DNA of 64,000 nucleotides, from NCBI RefSeq assembly GCF_025200925.1, contig NZ_CP104174.1:2542001-2606000 (forward strand). The letters are read 5' to 3'. The notes beneath the pieces are model-generated. The model was not told where the DNA came from, did no database searches, and saw nothing but the letters and a program-made list of their open reading frames with translations. This stretch comes from Bradyrhizobium sp. CB1015. Lineage in GTDB: Bacteria > Pseudomonadota > Alphaproteobacteria > Rhizobiales > Xanthobacteraceae. Shown here piece after piece: positions 42,076 to 51,899 of this stretch. Both the position numbers and the translations under genes were made by a program. Within the stretch, counting starts at the first letter, position 1, and the number at the start of each line of letters is the position of its first letter.

Positions 42076-43590
42076 TCAAGCCGACGCCGCGGTCGCGACC
42101 TGCTCCACCGGCTGATCATCCCCGTTGGGATCGCCCGGCGCGGTCGCCCAGGCGAGCTCCACCAGCGTCACGATCCGGCGGCCGCCGCCGTCGAGCTGGA
42201 CGACGATCAGGCCCTGCTCCTCCATGTAACCGAGCAGGCGCTGCGCGCGGCGCAGCGAGTGCGAGCCGTAGGCGCGGGCGATCGCGGGATCGCCGGGGCA
42301 GGGCCAGCCTTCCTTCGCCGCGCGCGCGATCATCATGAACACGCCCTGCATGTCGTCGGGCAGGATCGAGGCGCGCAGCGCCACGTCCTGCCAGGCGTCG
42401 TCTTCGGTGAGATCCGTCCCGAGCCCGGCGCGTGCATGCGTCAGCATGCGCCGGAATTCGTTGAGATCAGGGACTGCCGCCCCGAGGCCCTCGATGCGGC
42501 AGCGGACCACGAACTCCTGATAGAGCACGCCGATGGCGCGGAAGCCGGCGTCGGGCTCGGCCAGCACGGCACGCAGCGTACGATCCACGCGCTCGCGCCG
42601 TTCGGCGAGCTCTTCGGCGCTGACGGGAGCCTCGACCGCCTCTAGCCGAATCTCCGGCACGGCGGCGGCCTTCGCCGCGCGAAGCTGTTCGAGCAGATCC
42701 GGCGCCGGCCGTCGCTGCGGCCGGCTGGCATCGGGTGGTGGTGCGGCGAGGATGACCGCTCGGGCATCTTCAAGCGTGGCCTCCGGCAGCGGCATCAGCC
42801 GCGGGGTCGAATTGCGCGGGCTCGTCTCTGTCGGGCCGATGTTGAGGCGCAGCGGCCGGCGCGACAGCGCAGGTCCCAGTGCCATGAACTGGCCGCGCTC
42901 GAGATCGCGGAAGGCTTCCGCCTGCCGCCGCTCCATGCCGAGCAGGTCGGCGGCGCGCGCCATGTCGATGTCGAGGAAGGTCCGCCCCATCAGGAAGTTC
43001 GAGGCTTCCGCGGCGACGTTCTTGGCGAGCTTGGCGAGGCGCTGGGTCGCGATGATGCCGGCAAGCCCGCGCTTGCGGCCGCGGCACATCAGATTGGTCA
43101 TGGCGCCGAGCGAGAGTTTTCGTGCTTCGTCCGAGACTTCGCCCGCCACCGCCGGCGCAAACAACTGGGCCTCGTCGACGACGACGAGCATCGGGTACCA
43201 GTGATCGCGGTCGACGTCGAACATCCCGCCGAGGAACGCAGCGGCGCGCCGCATTTGGTTCTCGGCATCGAGGCCTTCGAGATTGAGCACGGTGGAGACG
43301 CGATGCAGCCGCGCGCGCTCGCCCGCGACCTGGAGGCCGCGCTCGGTGTGATCCTCGGCTTCGATCACCAGATGGCCGAAGCGCTCGGCCAGCGTGACGA
43401 AGTCGCCCTCGGGATCGATGATGGCCTGCTGCACCCAGGGCGCGCTCTGTTCCAGCAGCCGCCGCAAGAGATGCGACTTGCCGGAGCCCGAATTGCCCTG
43501 CACCAGGAGACGGGTCGCCAGCAGTTCCTCGAGGTCCATGGCGGCCGCGGCGCCTGCCGTGGTCTGCCCCATCTCGATCGCAACCGTCAT
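42076..43590 (-). CDS. HerA/DUF87-like ATPase
   Basis: A 504-residue P-loop ATPase: Walker A LLVQGNSGSGKSHLLRRLLE, Walker B MLVVVDEAQLFAP, then a sensor-like IIATQRLAKLAKN and the arginine-rich RGRKRGLAG. Residues ~275-370 are a proline-rich linker and a helical winged-type C-terminus follows. The closest type is the HerA/FtsK DUF87 group, whose archaeal members translocate DNA with the nuclease NurA. No NurA-like or other nuclease gene is adjacent, so this is an orphan; its partner is unknown. Confidence 0.75.
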   Translation of the reverse strand: MTVAIEMGQTTAGAAAAMDLEELLATRLLVQGNSGSGKSHLLRRLLEQSAPWVQQAIIDPEGDFVTLAERFGHLVIEAEDHTERGLQVAGERARLHRVSTVLNLEGLDAENQMRRAAAFLGGMFDVDRDHWYPMLVVVDEAQLFAPAVAGEVSDEARKLSLGAMTNLMCRGRKRGLAGIIATQRLAKLAKNVAAEASNFLMGRTFLDIDMARAADLLGMERRQAEAFRDLERGQFMALGPALSRRPLRLNIGPTETSPRNSTPRLMPLPEATLEDARAVILAAPPPDASRPQRRPAPDLLEQLRAAKAAAVPEIRLEAVEAPVSAEELAERRERVDRTLRAVLAEPDAGFRAIGVLYQEFVVRCRIEGLGAAVPDLNEFRRMLTHARAGLGTDLTEDDAWQDVALRASILPDDMQGVFMMIARAAKEGWPCPGDPAIARAYGSHSLRRAQRLLGYMEEQGLIVVQLDGGGRRIVTLVELAWATAPGDPNGDDQPVEQVATAASA

Positions 43591-43833
43591 GTCCCCGACT
43601 CAAGTCCCCGTCATTCGCGGACAGCGGCTTATCAATCCAGCCGGGGCGCGTCGAGCGCTCCAGCGCGAATCAGGCGGGGTTGCCCACGCCAAAACCGGAA
43701 AGCATCCGCCGTGAGCGGCAGGAACCCGGTGCTGAACGGCCTCGGCTCGCCGATGATAGGGCCGCATCGCGATCGCTGAGCCTGAAATGACGCAGATCAA
43801 GATCGGTGAGCCCGAGACCTGCTATCTGGCCGT

Positions 43834-44418
43834 ATGACTTTTCTGACCTTCTTCACCGCGACCTATTTCCTGCTGGCGGTGCCGGGGCCGACCAACACCC
43901 TGCTCGCGACATCGGGGGCCGGAGCCGGCATCCCGCGCTCCCTCCATCTGCTCGCAGCGGAGCTGTGCGGCTATCTGCTGGCGATTGCGGTGCTGCGGCT
44001 GGCGCTCGGCCCCGTTATCAGCGACATCCCGATTGCGGCGCTGGTGCTCCGCGTCGCCGTGACGATCTACATCCTGTGCCTCGCGGTCATGCTCTGGCGC
44101 GTCAACACGCGTGAGCTGCGCGGCGGCGCTGCGGTGACGTTCGGTCAGGTGCTGCTGACGACCCTGCTGAACCCGAAAGCACTGGTCTTCGCGTTCCTGC
44201 TGCTGCCGCTTGGAGCCGGGCCGCTCGAACTGCTGCCGTGGCTCGGCGTGATCGCGCTTCAGATTCTCACCGCCGGCGCCGCGTGGATCATTCTGGGCGC
44301 AACGCTCGGACGCGGCGCCCGTCGCCTCGGGCGCCCTGACCTCGTCACGCGCACCGGCGCGGTCACGCTGGTCGCCGTGACCGGCCTGATCTGGCTGCAA
44401 TCCTTCCTGGTTGCCTGA
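43834..44418 (+). CDS. LysE/RhtB family amino acid exporter
   Basis: A 194-residue inner-membrane protein with about six hydrophobic segments. The N-terminal FLLAVPGPTNTLLATSGAGA is the family signature (PGP with GAG), followed by LLNPKALVFAFLLLP. It should export an amino acid or related metabolite by proton antiport; substrate unknown. No clear ribosome-binding site precedes ATG 43834. Confidence 0.88.
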   Translation: MTFLTFFTATYFLLAVPGPTNTLLATSGAGAGIPRSLHLLAAELCGYLLAIAVLRLALGPVISDIPIAALVLRVAVTIYILCLAVMLWRVNTRELRGGAAVTFGQVLLTTLLNPKALVFAFLLLPLGAGPLELLPWLGVIALQILTAGAAWIILGATLGRGARRLGRPDLVTRTGAVTLVAVTGLIWLQSFLVA

Positions 44419-44442
44419 GCCGACGTCGCTGGAAGCGGCGCG

Positions 44443-45507
44443 CTACTGCGCGCCGGAGCCGCCCTGCACGATCTTCTCGTTCAGCTTCTGGTCCACGGTG
44501 TCGACGGTGCGGTCGATCTCGGCGTTGGGCACGCCGAGCTGGTGCGAGATCAGCTTCACCAGGAGGTCGACGCGCTCGATGAAGGGCGCGCCGCTCGCGA
44601 CCGCGCGCGCGGCCGATGACGGCTTGAGCAGGCTCTCCGCGGCCTTGGCGTATTTCGCGAACGGCACCTGGTCCTGCGGATCGGCGCCGAGGCGGCGGGC
44701 GATCGCATCGACATGGTCGTAGATCGTCTGCGAGCGCTTGAGATCGCCGTGCACGGCGTCGCGGATGGACTGCGGCTCGTTCGGCGTGATGCAGCGGTAA
44801 TTGCCGGTGAGCAGCATCGACCATTTCGCCAGCGGCACGAACAGGGAATCGAACACTTTCAGCTTCACCGGCACGTCGTGGCCGTCGAGCGTCACCGCGT
44901 CGATGTCGGCCTCCAGCTCGCGCAGCAGCTTGTTGTGCTTCTCGTCGGCGAAGACCGATGCCTTGAAATTGGTGGGCAGGCCGACATGCAGCACGTTGGC
45001 GGCCTCTTCCGGCGGACGGAAGGCCTGCGGGTCGGGCGAGCACAGCGTCACCAGCCCGGGCTCGAACCGCTCCCACACCTGCGCATTGGTGTAGGCCTCC
45101 TCGAGGTCCATGTCGGCGAGTGCCGGAATCCGCTTCAGATAGGGCAGGGGCGGCATGTTCATGATCGACAGGCACGGCAGCTTCGCGGCGGCGATCTTGA
45201 CCATGAGGACGCGCACCGTGTGGTTTGTGTATTGCGGCTCCTGCATCGCGAGGCCGACCAGATCGTAGCGGGAGAGGTCGACATTGGCCGGCGTCACCGC
45301 ATCGAGCTTGCCGGGGAGGTTGCGGGAGAAGATCGCCCGGTGCACCGCCTCGTCGCGCAACTTGATCCGTACCTCGGTACCATCGTGGTTGATCAGCTCC
45401 GCGGTCTTGGCGCGGCAGACCAGGGTCACGTTGTGCCCGGCCATCAGCAGCTTCGTGCCCAGCAGGGAGCCGTAAGAAGCCCCGAGAATCAATATGTTGC
45501 GCGCCAT
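44443..45507 (-). CDS. Ketopantoate reductase-like (ApbA/PanE family) dehydrogenase
   Basis: Starting at ATG 45507 (GGACGGAGC upstream) the 354-residue product has a Rossmann glycine loop ILILGASYGSLLGTKLL, HNVTLVCRAKTAELI and the C-terminal helical domain (KWSMLLTGNYRCITPNEP). PanE reduces ketopantoate to pantoate with NADPH. This protein is longer than classical PanE (~300) and diverged in the C-terminal domain, so it may reduce another 2-oxo acid. It converges with the LysE gene. Confidence 0.7.
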   Translation of the reverse strand: MARNILILGASYGSLLGTKLLMAGHNVTLVCRAKTAELINHDGTEVRIKLRDEAVHRAIFSRNLPGKLDAVTPANVDLSRYDLVGLAMQEPQYTNHTVRVLMVKIAAAKLPCLSIMNMPPLPYLKRIPALADMDLEEAYTNAQVWERFEPGLVTLCSPDPQAFRPPEEAANVLHVGLPTNFKASVFADEKHNKLLRELEADIDAVTLDGHDVPVKLKVFDSLFVPLAKWSMLLTGNYRCITPNEPQSIRDAVHGDLKRSQTIYDHVDAIARRLGADPQDQVPFAKYAKAAESLLKPSSAARAVASGAPFIERVDLLVKLISHQLGVPNAEIDRTVDTVDQKLNEKIVQGGSGAQ

Positions 45508-45689
45508 GCTCCGTCCCTTTGGCAATTTGTGTGATTTTTTCGGCCCCGGCCGTCATCCGCGGGGCGAGTTGGGGGCATGTAAAGCGAACGGCGGAAGGAT
45601 GGCAACTGGGATAATGCATACAAGGCTACGCCGGGCCAGAGCGGCGGCCCACCCGGACTGCGCTCCATCCCGGCTGCGCCATCGTGCCT

Positions 45690-46323
45690 GTTCGCCTGCC
45701 GTCAACCCCCTCAGGCAAAAATATTCCGCTTTACCGAAATTCGGATTTATCGTATGTGTCGCCCATCCCGGCTCGATCTTGAGGGGCGATCCTGTGTCGT
45801 CACGTGTCGCGAGCCGGGTTGCGGTGGACGCGGCAGCGTCGGCATGAAAGGTGCGGGCAGGGCGGGTAGTCCCTGTGAGCTCGTAACCGCGTGCGGATGA
45901 GCGGCGCTGTAAGGCTCGTCTCGCCAGCACTTCTCCCGTGACGTCGACAGCGCGGGAGAACCCTGCGGCGAACATGCGAGCCGCGCGTACGGCAAAACCG
46001 TGTGGTCCTGGCCGTCGTTGCTACGGCCAAGCCCTTCGAAGATGCGCGCGAGCCCAACCGGGCGGACGGCATCGTCAATTCGCAGGGGTGAGGGAGGCCA
46101 GAAGGAACTCGGCTCCCGGGAGAGCGCGGCATAAGCCGTCCGACCACTGCGCAGGGAAGGCCGTGTGTACGGCTTCACCTGTATGCCGCTGTGCAATTCC
46201 TTTTGCGCTACACGCGCACAGCGGACCGTGGGTGCCAGCCGGCACCCGGCCTTCCCTGTGCCCTCTTGCCTCAAGAGGGTGGAGCGACGAAGCAAAGCTC
46301 GGGCGAAATCAGTCGCGAGGATG
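45690..46323. repeat. Long dispersed repeat (intact copy)
   Basis: Non-coding stretch; the part from 45999 on matches the interrupted copy at 20295-20566 plus 21871-21934. I recall the upstream part, including TATTCCGCTTTACCGAAATT, as another section of the same widespread Bradyrhizobium repeat. Open frames on both strands give low-complexity translations and are not called. The interval 45508-46467 holds no gene. Confidence 0.75.
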
Positions 46324-46351
46324 AATATGCTCGTCTGCGACCACACACTCG

Positions 46352-46440
46352 CTGTCATCGCCCGGCTTGACCGGGCGATCCAGTACTCCGAGACGGCAGT
46401 TGTTCAATCGAGAGGCCGCGGCGTGGCCCGCAATGACGAT
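46352..46440. repeat. Short palindromic intergenic repeat
   Basis: CTGTCATCGCCCGGCTTGAC followed by CGGGCGATCCAGTA contains a perfect 8-pair hairpin (46358-46378), and GGCCGCGGCGTGGCCCGCAA follows. This resembles the intergenic palindromes that end many Bradyrhizobium transcripts and that I recall as multicopy. Confidence 0.6.
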
Positions 46441-46467
46441 ATTGATGGAGCGCGCTTCTTGGCGGCC

Positions 46468-47103
46468 TCAGCCCTGGCTCACCATGCGCTCGCGGCCGAG
46501 ATTCTGCTCGATCTTGGGGCGGTCGCGCGTGCGCTCGAAGCTGGTGCAGAGCAGCTCGGTCTCCTCGAGCGAGATCGGAGCACGATAGAGCCGGCACATG
46601 AATTCGGCGTTTCCACGTCCCTTGCCGGTCCCCGGGCCGCGCTCCGCAAGAAACATGCAGTCCCGGCAGATGCTCGCTTCGAGCCGCTGATGGGCCGCAT
46701 CGAGGTGATTGAGAATCTCGCGGAGAGAGTCGCGCAGCCTGATGCACTCGTCGGTCCCGAGCGCCGTCACCGCGTTCACCACGTGATTGATCGGGTCGTG
46801 CTGGCTCAGGCATTTCTCGCCCTGGGGCGTGACGTGCAGGACGACGGAACGCTTGTCCTCGTGCGACGGCTTGCGCACCAGGAACGACTTGCTCTCCAGA
46901 GTCTTCACGATCTGCGAGGCAGTCGCTCGTGTCGCGCCGATAAAGCCGGCCAGTGCCGACGGCGTGCGCGAAAACCTGTTGGCGCGCCCGAGAAAGCGCA
47001 GCGCCATCCATTCCCGATCGCGCAATCCATGCTGATTGCCCTCGAAATACCAAGCCCGCGCCGCCTGAACCAGCAGCTCGACGGCTTCCCGCGCCAATGG
47101 CAT
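46468..47103 (-). CDS. MarR family transcriptional regulator
   Basis: A 211-residue winged-helix protein from ATG 47103 (GAGGTAG upstream). The MarR core spans ~25-140: LRDREWMALRFLGRA, PSALAGFIGATRATASQIVK, TLESKSFLVRKPSHEDKRSV, TPQGEKCL. The C-terminal tail has a cysteine cluster (SICRDCMFLAE, EFMCRLY) that could sense redox or bind metal. No target gene is adjacent; ~800 bases without a gene separate it from the flagellar cluster. Confidence 0.85.
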   Translation of the reverse strand: MPLAREAVELLVQAARAWYFEGNQHGLRDREWMALRFLGRANRFSRTPSALAGFIGATRATASQIVKTLESKSFLVRKPSHEDKRSVVLHVTPQGEKCLSQHDPINHVVNAVTALGTDECIRLRDSLREILNHLDAAHQRLEASICRDCMFLAERGPGTGKGRGNAEFMCRLYRAPISLEETELLCTSFERTRDRPKIEQNLGRERMVSQG

Positions 47104-47911
47104 GAATCTACCTCGTCCCCGGAACTTCGTCTGCAGCGTCCCGAAGCCGCTTTGCGCCCTGAGTGTCAGACGACCAAGTCGGGCCGAACTCTCGCACAAA
47201 GGCAGGGATCGCAACGCGCTCGACCTGACCCGATGAGCGCCGCATCGTCCGGAGCGAGATGCCGTAGCGCTGATGGCATGCCAACAGCGTCGTCGTCGCG
47301 CGGGAGCTCGGGTTGCCGTCGCCGGCAAACGGTGGACCGGAGTAGCTCAACCGAAGCCCCCAAAAGTTCAAGTCACAAGCAGACGTTTCTTTTACTCAAC
47401 CAAAACGATGGATGAGCTTCTCAACAAAATCAAGTACAGACCCTCTCGCAGACTGGATGTCGTTGCAGGCGAATGTAACGTTCAAGACTTTCTCGCTGTT
47501 CGGGACACATGATAGTGAACGCAATACACTGCGCGGCGAGCAATATGCACTCGGCATTGTGAGAGTTTGATTGCACGGCACGTTATTGTCTGGCGTTGAT
47601 GCAAATTGATCGAAGCTTGTGCATCACGACGGCGTTTGGCGGCATGTCATCCACAACTTGCGCGTTCTGCCGAGGAATCGTCGAGGGAACTCATTGGAAT
47701 TACACGTGGCGGTTGTTCCCGCCGTGCTTGCAGAATCGACCCTTCGATCGCTTGCGCCGCGCTCGAGCGTTTGTGCTCACCCGAACGGGTGAATTCGCTC
47801 ACGTGGAAAATCGGTGACCGGTGTGCACGCGCATGCGCTGGAAGCGTAGCGACATGCGCAATCTCTTGTCGAAAACCACGGGCACGGCAGGCGCCTCGCC
47901 CTCTCAATCCG
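47104..47911. other. Intergenic region, AT-richer, no gene called
   Basis: About 800 bases between the MarR gene and fliI. The part 47360-47640 is clearly poorer in GC than its surroundings. Short open frames (for example 47596-47817 on the plus strand, with a CAFC pair) have no good start signals or family match. It may hold the marR promoter and remnants of transferred DNA. Confidence 0.4.
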
Positions 47912-49237
47912 TCAGTCGCCCTTGAGCATGTCCCGAAGCTCGCGGAACGGATCGGCGCTCGGCGGGGCCGAAGCGCCCTGCCGCATCGCGCTGTAGATTC
48001 GCGGAACCATCTCGACCGCCTGATCGAGGCTCGAATCACGCCCCGGCTGATAGCCGCCCATCAGGCGAAGGTCGCGCGTGTCCTCGTATTTCGCGATCAT
48101 TGCGCGCAGCTTGCTCACCAATTCGCGCTCCTCCGGGTCCCAGACGTTGTGGGCAAGGCGGGAGACCGAGGCCAGAACGTCGACCGCCGGATAGCGCGCC
48201 TGGTCGGCGATGTGCCTGGAGAGCACGATGTGTCCATCGAGCGTGCTGCGGATGGTGTCGGCGATCGGTTCGTTGTGATCGTCGCCGTCGACCAGCACGG
48301 AGAAGATCCCGGTGATGGTGCCGGATCCCTCCTCGCCCGGGCCGGCGCGCTCGAGCAGGCGCGGCAGATCGGTGAACACCGTCGGCGCGTAGCCGCGCGC
48401 CACGGCCGGCTCGCCTGCTGCGAGCGCGACCTCGCGGGCGGCGTGGGCAAAACGGGTGATCGAATCGACCATCAGCAGGACCGATTCGCCGCGGTCGCGG
48501 AAATATTCGGCGACCGCCATCGCCGTCTTCGGCGCCAGCCGCCGCATCATCGGGCTTTCGTCGCCCGTCGACACGATTGTGACAGCGCGATGACGGTCGT
48601 TGCCCAGCACGTCCTCGATGAACTCGCGCACCTCGCGGCCGCGCTCGCCGACCAGGGCCAGCACGACGGTGTCGAAGCCCTGGCTGCGGGCGAGCATCGC
48701 AAGCAGCGTCGATTTGCCGACGCCCGATCCGGCAAAGATGCCGACGCGCTGGCCGGCGCAGATCGGCGCGAACAGATCGATGACGCGCACGCCGGTGCGC
48801 AGCGGCTTGTGCACGCGTCCGCGCTTCATGGCCGACGGCGCCTCCGCCTCCGCCGAGACCGCCTGGGATCCCTGGGTGAGCGGCCCCAGTCCGTCGAGCG
48901 GCGCGCCGAGGGCGTTGATGACGCGGCCCTTCCAGCTCGGATCGGGCGCAAAGGACAGCGGCGGCATGCGGTAGGCCGCCGAGCCGAGCCCGCCGCCAAA
49001 TTGCCGGTCGAACGGCTTGGCAATGATGCCGTCGCTATCGATCCGCACCACCTCGCCGATCTGGCGCTTGCCGGCCGAATTGACGCCGATGAGCTCGCCG
49101 AGCCTGACGAAGCGCGACAGGCCCGAGACGCGGAAATGCGTCGGCGCGACCTCGGAGATCGCGCCGCTGACGCTTGCCAGGGGAGTGCTCTGCTGAAGCT
49201 CCAGCAGCGCCCACTCGAGTTGCCGAAGAGCGTTCAA
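47912..49237 (-). CDS. fliI: Flagellum-specific ATPase FliI
   Basis: A 441-residue ATPase of the flagellar type III export apparatus. It has the Walker A loop GIFAGSGVGKSTLLAML, PICAGQRVGIF, the Walker B strand VLLMVDSITRFAHAAREVAL and GSGTITGIFSVLVDGDDHNE, all as in FliI. The start codon is TTG 49237 (MNALRQLEW) with a weak site. It is the third gene of the leftward unit DUF1217-flgF-fliI, separated from flgF by a palindromic repeat. It delivers export substrates at the cytoplasmic face. Confidence 0.95.
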   Translation of the reverse strand: MNALRQLEWALLELQQSTPLASVSGAISEVAPTHFRVSGLSRFVRLGELIGVNSAGKRQIGEVVRIDSDGIIAKPFDRQFGGGLGSAAYRMPPLSFAPDPSWKGRVINALGAPLDGLGPLTQGSQAVSAEAEAPSAMKRGRVHKPLRTGVRVIDLFAPICAGQRVGIFAGSGVGKSTLLAMLARSQGFDTVVLALVGERGREVREFIEDVLGNDRHRAVTIVSTGDESPMMRRLAPKTAMAVAEYFRDRGESVLLMVDSITRFAHAAREVALAAGEPAVARGYAPTVFTDLPRLLERAGPGEEGSGTITGIFSVLVDGDDHNEPIADTIRSTLDGHIVLSRHIADQARYPAVDVLASVSRLAHNVWDPEERELVSKLRAMIAKYEDTRDLRLMGGYQPGRDSSLDQAVEMVPRIYSAMRQGASAPPSADPFRELRDMLKGD

Positions 49238-49261
49238 GGAAACCGTCCAACCTCAATCCTG

Positions 49262-49310
49262 AAGCATGATCCGGAAAAGTGTGCAGCGGTTTTCCGAAAA
49301 GATCATGCTT
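49262..49310. repeat. Palindromic repeat element (RPE-like)
   Basis: AAGCATGATCCGGAAAA is mirrored by TTTTCCG and GATCATGCTT around a short loop, between flgF and fliI. This is the rhizobial RPE type of intergenic palindrome, present in many copies per genome as I recall. It could affect fliI mRNA stability. Confidence 0.7.
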
Positions 49311-49339
49311 AAACAACAACCCAAAGCGCGCGGCACACT

Positions 49340-50068
49340 CTACTTGCCGGGTTCGCCGAGCGTCCGGATCGCGTTCTGCAGCGAGCTCTCGGTGCCCTCG
49401 ATCATCGAGGTGGTGCCGTCGAAGGCGCGCGAGGCCGCGATCAGCTTGGTCAATTCCATCATCGGATTGGCGCCGGAACCCTCGACATAACCCTGCTTGA
49501 AGCCGTCCCGGGAGAAATCGGCGATGGCGGTCGCAGGCCGGTCGGGAGTCACGCCGGAATTGCCGTAGCGTTCGAGATTGGCGTCGGCCGGAATGTTGAA
49601 CAGGCCGATCGTGCCGATCTCGTTGTTGTCCTGGATGATCGCGCCGCTGCGCGCGATCGAGATCGGTCCGCCGTTCGGGTCGAGCGTGATCTGCGCGCCG
49701 CCGGAATCGACGATCGGGAAGCCGCTCACGGTCTGAAGATCGCCGTTGGGGGCGATCTGGAGCCTTCCGTCGCGCGTGTAGACCGTGCCGTTCGGACCGG
49801 CGAAGGCGATCCAGCCCTGGCCGACCACGGCGACGTCGAGCGGGTTGCCGCTCTCGGTGATGTTGCCCATCTCACGCGAGATGATGTTGTCGCCGGGCGA
49901 GGAGAACGCCACCGGCGTCGGGCCCGCCTTGGACAGCACGGTCTCGAACTTCACCACGTCGGTGCGGAACGCCGCCGTGTTGACGTTGGCGACGTTGTTG
50001 GCGATCGTCTGGAGGCGCTTTTCGAGGGCGACCTGCGCCGACAATCCCACATAGAGAGCCGATTGCAT
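49340..50068 (-). CDS. flgF: Flagellar basal-body rod protein FlgF
   Basis: A 242-residue rod protein. It starts MQSALYVGLSAQVALEKRLQ with the N-terminal rod motif ANNVANVNTAAFR, contains GWIAFAGPNGTVYTRDGRLQ and ends with the C-terminal helix typical of the FlgF/FlgG/FlgE group (IAASRAFDGTTSMIEG). It forms part of the proximal rod in the periplasm. It starts 3 bases after the DUF1217 gene stop. Confidence 0.93.
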   Translation of the reverse strand: MQSALYVGLSAQVALEKRLQTIANNVANVNTAAFRTDVVKFETVLSKAGPTPVAFSSPGDNIISREMGNITESGNPLDVAVVGQGWIAFAGPNGTVYTRDGRLQIAPNGDLQTVSGFPIVDSGGAQITLDPNGGPISIARSGAIIQDNNEIGTIGLFNIPADANLERYGNSGVTPDRPATAIADFSRDGFKQGYVEGSGANPMMELTKLIAASRAFDGTTSMIEGTESSLQNAIRTLGEPGK

Positions 50069-50071
50069 GAC

Positions 50072-50860
50072 TTACCTGTTGAACTTGATGTTCTGAAGCG
50101 TCGCGAGCACGTTGGTGTCCATGCTGACCGACGTCGCGGCGCCGGCGATCAGGATCAGCGCGGGATTGGCCGAGCTGTCGTCCTTAGCCTGGGTCGCATC
50201 CCACATCGCCGCAAAGCGCTGCACGAACTTGGTCACCTTGGCCGGGTCCTGGAAGTCGGCGAGATTGATCCTGTCCGCGATCATCTTGGCCTGGGCGTCG
50301 ATGTCGGCCGAGCTGATCGTCGCCGGCAGGCCGAGCGCGGTCTGCACCACCTGCGTCAGCGCCTTGTCGGCGAGGACCTGGTAGGCGGTCGCGATCGTGG
50401 AAGCCTTGCGCGTGAAATACAGCGCCAATCGCAGGCCTTCGTTCTGGTCGCCGGCCTTCTCCTCCATCGTCTGCGTGACGAACTGGGTTGCCGTGCCGGT
50501 CGTGGCCGCGGCGGTCTGGGTCGCCTTGTCGCCGAGTGCGGCGAAGTTGAAGGCGCTTGCGAATTGCCGGTAGCGGGCGTCGGTCAGCTTGTTGGCAAAG
50601 GCGTCCTTGCTCGCGACCCCCTCGGTCAGCACCTTGCGCATGAACGCCTTGGCGTAGGTCATGTCGCTGAGGCCATAGGCCTTCATCGCATAGGAGTAGA
50701 GGCGATAGTCCTTCAGGAAATCGTCGATGGTCTTCACCTTGCCGATATGGCTGAGGAAATAATCGGTCTCGCGGCTGACATCCGGCTGCTGCGCGACCTG
50801 CGTCAGCGACTTGCCCATGTCCTTGGTCAGCCTGGTATAGTCCGCGATGGTGGATAGCAT
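50072..50860 (-). CDS. DUF1217 flagellar-cluster protein
   Basis: A 262-residue protein with two DUF1217-type repeats (KVKTIDDFLKDYRLYSYAMK, GLSDMTYAKAFMRKVLTEGV and GLRLALYFTRKASTI, ALTQVVQTALGLPATIS). DUF1217 proteins occur in rhizobial flagellar clusters; their precise role is not established. It heads the leftward DUF1217-flgF-fliI unit and shares a 142-base promoter region with the divergent motA. Confidence 0.85.
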   Translation of the reverse strand: MLSTIADYTRLTKDMGKSLTQVAQQPDVSRETDYFLSHIGKVKTIDDFLKDYRLYSYAMKAYGLSDMTYAKAFMRKVLTEGVASKDAFANKLTDARYRQFASAFNFAALGDKATQTAAATTGTATQFVTQTMEEKAGDQNEGLRLALYFTRKASTIATAYQVLADKALTQVVQTALGLPATISSADIDAQAKMIADRINLADFQDPAKVTKFVQRFAAMWDATQAKDDSSANPALILIAGAATSVSMDTNVLATLQNIKFNR

Positions 50861-51002
50861 GACACGCGCCCCTCTGGCCGCCGTTGCGACGCCGCTTCAA
50901 GCTGCCGCCAATTGCTTGCGCGGGGCTGGCGACGAAGAAGCCAGCTTCGCGCAAGCGTCGCCGACTAGTTATTCCCGGTGGGATCGGCGATGGAGCGGCG
51001 CG

Positions 51003-51899
51003 TTGGGCAGTTTCGTGGGGATTTTCATCACGGTAGCGGCGCTGCTCGGCGGTTTTGCCGCCATGGGCGGGCACCTGGCCGTGCTCATGCAGCCATGGGA
51101 ATTCGTCATCATCATAGGCACTGCGGTCGGCACCTTCATCCTGGCCAATCCGTGGAAGACGGTCGTCGACAGCGGGGTCGCCTGCATGCAGGCCATCACC
51201 AACGCGGTGCCGGGACAGCGCTATTACCTCGATCTGCTCGGTGCGCTGCACGCTTTGATGCGTGAGCTACGGGGCAAGGGCCGCAACGAGGTGGAGGCGC
51301 ATATCGACGATCCCTCGTCGTCCGAGATCTTCAAGGCATTTCCCAGCGTGCTCGGCGACCCCTCGTTGCTGCAGTTCATCTGCGATTACGTCCGTCTCAT
51401 CATCATGGGCAATGCGCGCACGCACGAGATCGAGGCGCTGATGGACGAGGAGATTCACACCATCGTGAAGGGCAAGCTGGCTCCTTACCATGCGCTGGTG
51501 ACGGTCTCGGAGGCGATGCCGGCCCTCGGCATCGTCGCTGCGGTGCTCGGCGTCATCAAGGCGATGGGCGCGCTCGACCAATCGCCAAAGCTGCTGGGCG
51601 GCTTCATCGGCGCCGCCCTCGTCGGCACATTCGCCGGCATCTTTCTATCTTACGGCATCATTTCGCCCTTCGCGATCAAGATCAAGATGACGCGCGAGAA
51701 GAAGTGCCGGCCCTACATCATCGTCAAGCAGACGCTGCTGGCGTTCATGAACGGCGCCATGCCGCAGATCGCCGTCGAACACGGCCGCAAGATGATCTCG
51801 AGTAGCGAACGTCCCTCGATCGACGTCGTCGAGAACGAGACGATCGCGGGTCCCAAGGCCGTCGTTGCCGACGCTGAACCCAAGGCGGCGCGCGCATGA
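51003..51899 (+). CDS. motA: Flagellar motor stator protein MotA
   Basis: A 298-residue MotA from TTG 51003 (MGSFVGIFITVAALLGGF), chosen because GGAGCGG lies just before it and relatives begin here; the frame is open further upstream. It has four membrane segments and the cytoplasmic loop with FKAFPSVLGDP and LGIVAAVLGVIKAMGALDQS. With MotB (not in this window) it forms the proton channel that turns the motor. It overlaps fliM by 4 bases. Confidence 0.92.
   Translation: MGSFVGIFITVAALLGGFAAMGGHLAVLMQPWEFVIIIGTAVGTFILANPWKTVVDSGVACMQAITNAVPGQRYYLDLLGALHALMRELRGKGRNEVEAHIDDPSSSEIFKAFPSVLGDPSLLQFICDYVRLIIMGNARTHEIEALMDEEIHTIVKGKLAPYHALVTVSEAMPALGIVAAVLGVIKAMGALDQSPKLLGGFIGAALVGTFAGIFLSYGIISPFAIKIKMTREKKCRPYIIVKQTLLAFMNGAMPQIAVEHGRKMISSSERPSIDVVENETIAGPKAVVADAEPKAARA

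Noticed and set aside
45553..46358. Several open frames within the dispersed repeat (both strands).
   Set aside because: The same stretch occurs elsewhere in the window without conserved frames, so these are repeat-derived.
46165..47415. Long open frame on the plus strand over the repeat and MarR region.
   Set aside because: It is antisense to a clear MarR protein and its translation is low-complexity.
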